Shown here piece by piece: positions 48,779 to 52,500 of a stretch of 52,500 bases of DNA. Where the stretch lies: IMG/VR virus record IMGVR_UViG_3300025138_000057, positions 1 to 52,500 of that record. One strand, written 5' to 3'. Position 1 is the stretch's first letter. Every line of letters starts with the position of its first letter. The position numbers were made by a program, and so were the translations under genes. This DNA is from a virus. The notes beneath the pieces were generated by a model. That model saw nothing but the letters and a program-made list of their open reading frames with translations. It was not told where the DNA came from and ran no database searches.

Positions 48779-50350
48779 TTATTTAAGAAGCCAACTAATG
48801 TCTTCTTTTCCTCCCTCTGTGTTTATATGGTAGGGATTATCATTACCACTTGAAAAATGCCCGCCTTGATATGCTGTTCTATTTACAGTTATATTATTTA
48901 ATGCATTTCGGGTTGCATCTAAACCTCTTTGTCTTAATTTTAATGCCGTATCTCTAATATACATAGCAATACCAAATGACATAACTAAATCATCATTATA
49001 GCCACCTTGGGCTTCTGCTCTTCCATTACGCCAAATAAATACTTTCATTTCCTCTATCAATCTTTTAGATTGTATTGTTACTCCCTTATCACCTATATAT
49101 TCTTGAAATTTACCTATAACCATAGGACGTGTTCTAGATGACATTGTAAAACCAGCTACCATTTTAGAGTGGTCTTGATATTTATCAAAATACGAACTAG
49201 CATTTGGGGAGTCACTCCGTTGTGAATAGTAAAGATTAGGGTAATTTCTATCTATCGCTACTTGTATAGTTGCCCACCCTATATTAGCATTTTCTATTAC
49301 TAACATAGCCTCATTATATTCAGTAGCTAAACCAACTAATAAATGTCCATATTCTTTTGTACCAATTTGGCCCTTATATTCGGCTACTTGTACATTATTT
49401 GCTACATCTATTACGTGACATGCAGAATAATCTTTTCCATCACCCCGGGATACATCGGCTACTACAATATAATCTCTTGTATAGTCGGGGGATTCCCAAA
49501 CCCATAAATTTTGATCTGCACCTCTTTTTTCTAATGGGTCTTTAATATAAGTTTTTTCATAAAAATCTATATATTCAGAATAAAATACAATATCACCTGA
49601 GGTACTAAAATCACAATCGCACTCTTGTGCCGCCATTCTAGGGTCACCTAATAATTCATCTTGTCTATCTCTCCATATTTGGTCTCTTTCAGGATGAACA
49701 AACCAAGGTAATTTAATTGGTAAAAAATCATTTTCAGATGATTCTGCTCTAGTCCATGTTTGATGAAACCAATTACCAGTACCATAAGGTGTACTTAAAG
49801 CAATACAACCACCACCCGTTGCTAGAGTTTGTTGTGCTGAAGCCCAAATTTCTCCAATATTATCAATAAATGCTGCCTCATCAATTAATAGTAAAGATAC
49901 TGCTTCTGATCTACCTGCATCACTTGAAGCTGAAGTAGCTTTAATTTGTGATCCATTTGATAATCGAAGATTTAATTTATTATTTTCAGCTGCTGTGATT
50001 TTAAGCCATGAAGGTAAATTTTCATACATGAATTTTACCTTTGTTACCATGTTTTTAGCTGTTTCTTGTTTAGTTGCTATACAAAGAATATTTTTATCTT
50101 TATAAAATGTCATCATCCATAAAGAATAACCAGCTGAAAGGGTAGATAAACCTAATTGTCTAGATTTTAATACTATAGAATAAGGATTATCCCTAAATAG
50201 CTTTAGTACTTTTTCTTGAAATGGAAATAAATTAAATTGTATGCGCCCCCTTTGTGGGTGTTGTATATAACAATATTTACGCATAAAATGTACTGGGTCT
50301 TTAGCACATTTTAAATATTCTTGGCGTATTACTTTTTTAAGATTAGACAT
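48779..50350 (-). CDS. terL: Terminase large subunit, gp17-like
   Basis: A 523-residue DNA-packaging motor (T4 gp17 is 610). Walker A-like SRQLGLST (63-70), Walker B LLLIDEAA (153-160) and coupling motif STPYGTGN (186-193) define the ATPase. The nuclease domain begins with VVADVSRGDGKDYS, whose Asp299 is the first metal ligand. The N-terminus contains CYIQHPQRGRIQFNLFPFQ, a typical adenine-binding region. A small terminase gene (gp16) was not recognised nearby. Confidence 0.95.
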   Translation of the reverse strand: MSNLKKVIRQEYLKCAKDPVHFMRKYCYIQHPQRGRIQFNLFPFQEKVLKLFRDNPYSIVLKSRQLGLSTLSAGYSLWMMTFYKDKNILCIATKQETAKNMVTKVKFMYENLPSWLKITAAENNKLNLRLSNGSQIKATSASSDAGRSEAVSLLLIDEAAFIDNIGEIWASAQQTLATGGGCIALSTPYGTGNWFHQTWTRAESSENDFLPIKLPWFVHPERDQIWRDRQDELLGDPRMAAQECDCDFSTSGDIVFYSEYIDFYEKTYIKDPLEKRGADQNLWVWESPDYTRDYIVVADVSRGDGKDYSACHVIDVANNVQVAEYKGQIGTKEYGHLLVGLATEYNEAMLVIENANIGWATIQVAIDRNYPNLYYSQRSDSPNASSYFDKYQDHSKMVAGFTMSSRTRPMVIGKFQEYIGDKGVTIQSKRLIEEMKVFIWRNGRAEAQGGYNDDLVMSFGIAMYIRDTALKLRQRGLDATRNALNNITVNRTAYQGGHFSSGNDNPYHINTEGGKEDISWLLK

Positions 50351-50351
50351 A

Positions 50352-50765
50352 TTATTTTACTAAAAGTATAGCACCTATTACAGCTACTATTCCTGCTCCA
50401 GCAGTTAATTTATTTTTTACTTTTTGTTTTTGTAAATCTATTTCTAATTTTTTAGATAATTCTTGGGATATTGATAGTTGATTAGATTTAGTAGATAAAA
50501 TAGAGTTAAAATTATTAATTTTTAATTCAAAATTAGAAATAATACTATCTTTTAAAACAACTTTTTGTTCTAATATTTTAACTTTATCAGTAGTAAGAAC
50601 TAATTCTTCTTTAGCTCCATCACCCGTAATTAAATCTTTAATTACTAATTTTACTATTGGTTTTTTTAATTGAATCGAAGTACTGTCTGTAACGTTCTGT
50701 GAAAAACCTTTCAAGCTCATTATCATTAAAGCTATCAACAGCATCAACCTTGGTATTAATTTCAT
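50352..50765 (-). CDS. Second spanin-like protein (signal peptide, coiled coil, C-terminal hydrophobic segment)
   Basis: A 137-residue protein. Residues 1-22 form a signal peptide (PRLMLLIALMIMSLKGFSQ) with Ala/Gln-type cleavage but no lipobox Cys. The middle is a coiled-coil stretch (KVKILEQKVVLKDSIISNFE), and the last ~18 residues are hydrophobic (LTAGAGIVAVIGAILLVK). It overlaps the preceding membrane/coiled-coil gene by 128 bases in another frame, like Rz/Rz1 pairs. The missing lipobox argues against a classic Rz1 lipoprotein. It could be a variant outer spanin or a unimolecular (u-)spanin. Confidence 0.55.
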   Translation of the reverse strand: MKLIPRLMLLIALMIMSLKGFSQNVTDSTSIQLKKPIVKLVIKDLITGDGAKEELVLTTDKVKILEQKVVLKDSIISNFELKINNFNSILSTKSNQLSISQELSKKLEIDLQKQKVKNKLTAGAGIVAVIGAILLVK

Positions 50766-51021
50766 ATCTTAAGTTGTTTATTCTGTTATCTTTAAGATCA
50801 AGTTGTTGATCTAATTTAGTTATTTGATTATTTAATGTGTCAATTTTAAAAGTCAATTCATCATTTTCACTATGTAACGAATCAACTTTTTGCTCTAATG
50901 CTTCTATTTTAGAATTATATTCTTCTATATATTCTTGCTTATCATTTAAAAAACTAAAGACTAGAATACAAGCACATACAATTACAAATAAGTGGTAATT
51001 CTTTTTTAACCATTTATACAT
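50638..51021 (-). CDS. Inner-membrane spanin-like protein (Rz-like)
   Basis: A 127-residue protein with one N-terminal membrane segment (HLFVIVCACILVFSFL) and a long coiled coil (KIEALEQKVDSLHSENDELT, TLNNQITKLDQQLDLK). The last part, DNELERFFTERYRQYF, matches the 'ELxxFFxxRY' end seen in Rz-like proteins of Bacteroidota phages. This is the expected form for an inner spanin, which spans the periplasm and helps to disrupt the outer membrane. It lies directly before the terminase operon and overlaps the next gene. Confidence 0.6.
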   Translation of the reverse strand: MYKWLKKNYHLFVIVCACILVFSFLNDKQEYIEEYNSKIEALEQKVDSLHSENDELTFKIDTLNNQITKLDQQLDLKDNRINNLRYEINTKVDAVDSFNDNELERFFTERYRQYFDSIKKTNSKISN

Positions 51022-51028
51022 AATAATT

Positions 51029-51379
51029 TTATTTATCTATAATACTTTCTAACTCTTTTTTTAATTTAGTTTTAGATTTTAATTTACTTAATATAAGTTC
51101 TTTATCTTCACCTTCTGCTTTAGAATACTTTTTAGCTAATGATTTCATCTCACGAGTTAATAAAGCTAATTCTTCAGCTGCTTTAGCTAGACTTTTATTT
51201 TTTTTAATTTCAACATCAGATGGTTCTTTATCTTCATCTTCTTCTAAACTTGCTAATTCATCCTTAAGATCTTTTACAGCAGCAGTAACGTCTTTAACGT
51301 CTTCTACTGATGGGATATCCGCTTCAAGTAATGATATAATTTCTTCTTTAATAAAGGATGCTAACTGTGATTTTTTCAT
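51029..51379 (-). CDS. Charged coiled-coil protein of unknown function
   Basis: A 116-residue Lys/Glu/Asp-rich helical protein (MKKSQLASFIKEEIISLLEA, later KELILSKLKSKTKLKKELES). The start 'KKSQLxxFIKEEI' is the kind found in several short proteins of T4-like phages. No signal or membrane segment. It has a late-type motif 18 bases upstream and precedes the spanin-like gene. The function is unknown; a minor structural or core protein is possible. Confidence 0.6.
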   Translation of the reverse strand: MKKSQLASFIKEEIISLLEADIPSVEDVKDVTAAVKDLKDELASLEEDEDKEPSDVEIKKNKSLAKAAEELALLTREMKSLAKKYSKAEGEDKELILSKLKSKTKLKKELESIIDK

Positions 51380-51396
51380 TATAATAAGGGTTTTGT

Positions 51397-51404
51397 TATA
51401 AATA
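51397..51404 (-). promoter_or_regulatory. Late-type promoter motif
   Basis: Plus strand TATAAATA in TTGTTATAAATATAT, 18 bases before the ATG at 51379. Confidence 0.45.
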
Positions 51405-51406
51405 TA

Positions 51407-51937
51407 TTAAAGCCCTGTAATATTCAATATTTGTTGAATACGTTCATCTGTAGACCCAGATATTTTTTCTAATTTACCTGCTTTATGACCATGTCTTTTA
51501 ATTAAAGTTGTAATAGTAAAATCAATTAAATCTCTATAATGTTCATCTGTTTCTCTAACTCCATTATCTTCAATATCTATTCCATAAGGAGATATATAAA
51601 AAATATAATCATATTCTCTAATAAATTCACTAGCATAGGTTTCAAATGATTCTTTATCCTGATGGTTTATAGATTTAGCATTTAAAGTAAATGCCATAAC
51701 ATCAATTACAGTTCTATCTGTAATAACATCTGTTTGTATTAATTCAGCACAACGTTCAGCTAAAAATATAGTTTGACCTTTTAATGTTGAATCAGTGTTT
51801 AATGGGATACCTTGTTCCATTAAAAACTTAGAACGTTCTGTTCTAAATATATAATCTTTAAATTGCTTTGTTTCTTTTAAAGCATTTACTAATGTAGTTT
51901 TACCTACACTCATTGTACCACATAAACCTATTTTCAT
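51407..51937 (-). CDS. NadR-like P-loop AAA/kinase-like protein
   Basis: A 176-residue P-loop protein. KIGLCGTMSVGKTTL holds the Walker A motif at the N-terminus, and ELIQTDVITDRTVIDVMAF has the DR-T segment found in NadR-type nicotinamide riboside kinases and the AAA_28 family. FYISPYGIDIEDNGVRETDE follows. The family phosphorylates small molecules; in phages such proteins are proposed to act in NAD salvage or nucleotide metabolism, but the substrate cannot be read here. It is short and has no NadR transcription or adenylyltransferase domain. Confidence 0.7.
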   Translation of the reverse strand: MKIGLCGTMSVGKTTLVNALKETKQFKDYIFRTERSKFLMEQGIPLNTDSTLKGQTIFLAERCAELIQTDVITDRTVIDVMAFTLNAKSINHQDKESFETYASEFIREYDYIFYISPYGIDIEDNGVRETDEHYRDLIDFTITTLIKRHGHKAGKLEKISGSTDERIQQILNITGL

Positions 51938-51940
51938 ATC

Positions 51941-52207
51941 TTAATTTCTATAATCTGATAGTTGATTTTTCATTGATTGGTTTTTATAAAATGGAATGCC
52001 CTCTCTTTGACGTCTTATTTCTTTCCATTCTTCTGTTGTTTTTTGTATACCATATAAATAATATTCTGATTTTTTTTCATTCCCCTCTGGAATTAAAGCT
52101 GGTCCATCCCAATTATGTAATTTGCCGTCCCATACATAAGCTATAGTCCCGTCTGCTTTTTTTAATTTTCTTGATTTTGGATATGTTTGTCCTGTTTCTA
52201 TTCCCAT
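51941..52207 (-). CDS. Small phage protein with DGPA motif
   Basis: An 88-residue protein with AYVWDGKLHNWDGPALIPEG and SEYYLYGIQKTTEEWKEIRR. The 'WxxGKLHxxDGPA...YYLxG' pattern is a short repeat unit common in large phages and nucleocytoplasmic viruses; its function is unknown. It is preceded by a late-type motif variant (TGTAAATA) 16 bases upstream and followed after three bases by the P-loop gene. Confidence 0.65.
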   Translation of the reverse strand: MGIETGQTYPKSRKLKKADGTIAYVWDGKLHNWDGPALIPEGNEKKSEYYLYGIQKTTEEWKEIRRQREGIPFYKNQSMKNQLSDYRN

Positions 52208-52222
52208 AATATTATTATTTAT

Positions 52223-52230
52223 TGTAAATA
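52223..52230 (-). promoter_or_regulatory. Variant late-type promoter motif
   Basis: Plus strand TGTAAATA in TTATTGTAAATATAC, 16 bases before the ATG at 52207. Confidence 0.3.
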
Positions 52231-52252
52231 TACGAAATTTATACGCGTTATC

Positions 52253-52500
52253 CTAATTTTTTAATATATGTTCTGCAACATAAGTCCCTTGTGCACCACT
52301 TACCGTTATACCTCTAGCTGATAAAGCATCGCCTACGAAGTGTACGTTAGGGTACTTAGTGAGTGCTAAATTGGTATAATCGACAAGTGGCTCAGGTGAA
52401 AGATATTTTACTTCAGGTACATAAATACCCCAATCGTCTTTTAATGTTGGAAAAACTTTTTTCATGTCTTCAATAAAATCTAATACATACCAAAAATATG
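52253..52500 (-). CDS. C-terminal end of a probable FAD-dependent oxidoreductase (partial)
   Basis: The frame is open to the right window edge; the ATG at 52465 is internal, because upstream codons (including VLDFIED) continue without a stop. The last 80 or so residues are visible. The segment NVHFVGDALSARGITVSGAQ followed by GTYVAEHILKN looks like the C-terminal FAD-contact motif of FAD-dependent dehydrogenases (GDxxxxxRG...A...G...A). Such enzymes are occasionally found in large aquatic phages. The dinucleotide-binding N-terminus is outside the window, so the class is uncertain. Confidence 0.5.
   Translation of the reverse strand, partial: YFWYVLDFIEDMKKVFPTLKDDWGIYVPEVKYLSPEPLVDYTNLALTKYPNVHFVGDALSARGITVSGAQGTYVAEHILKN

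Overview
The window is a contiguous piece of a large, strictly lytic-looking, T4-like contractile-tailed phage genome. Nearly every gene is on the minus strand, so transcription runs from the right edge to the left edge. The DNA is strongly AT-rich, start codons lack Shine-Dalgarno sequences and are preceded by A/T-rich leaders. Combined with the gene families present, this suggests a phage of Bacteroidota (flavobacteria), probably aquatic. The host assignment is an inference; no host gene, integrase, tRNA or CRISPR array was seen.

Layout in transcription order. (1) 52500-50352: the end of a probable FAD-dependent enzyme, a DGPA-motif protein, a NadR-like P-loop protein, a coiled-coil protein and an overlapping spanin-like lysis pair. 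(2) 50350-40458: packaging and head genes in T4 order: large terminase (gp17), portal (gp20), four poorly known proteins, prohead protease (gp21), scaffold (gp22) and major capsid protein (gp23), closed by a strong terminator. (3) 40261-29667: PhoH, several fibre-like proteins including a long beta-roll repeat protein, neck proteins gp13 and gp14, the gp15 tail terminator and more fibre modules. (4) 29588-16086: a 1717-residue collagen-like fibre followed by an accessory cassette: a GAMT-like methyltransferase, a 2OG-Fe(II) oxygenase, a beta-propeller/FkbM methyltransferase fusion, a TPR/WavE-like glycosyltransferase, an APH-like small-molecule kinase, a nucleotidyltransferase/HAD fusion and a GT9-like glycosyltransferase. 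(5) 16039-2779: tail sheath (gp18), tube (gp19), baseplate gp26, a gp51-like reading frame with no start codon, tape measure, a tube/baseplate protein, a LysM adaptor and a hub with a lysozyme-like end. (6) 2755-1: a short family A DNA polymerase, an unknown protein, a gp32-like ssDNA-binding protein and the start of a probable UvsX/RecA recombinase.

Three points stand out. First, the collagen-like fibre and the sugar/methyl/oxygenase genes directly downstream look like one system: a phage-encoded glycosylated collagen-like fibre comparable in logic to the GPT-repeat protein BclA of Bacillus spores. Second, gp26 appears to be joined to the gp51-like frame by a +1 (or -2) ribosomal frameshift at a run of seven T's, immediately upstream of the tape measure gene. 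Third, about sixteen gene starts are preceded by a motif that reads ATATTTATAA in the direction of transcription, the reverse complement of the T4 late promoter TATAAATA. All functional calls are from reading the translated sequences, without database searches.
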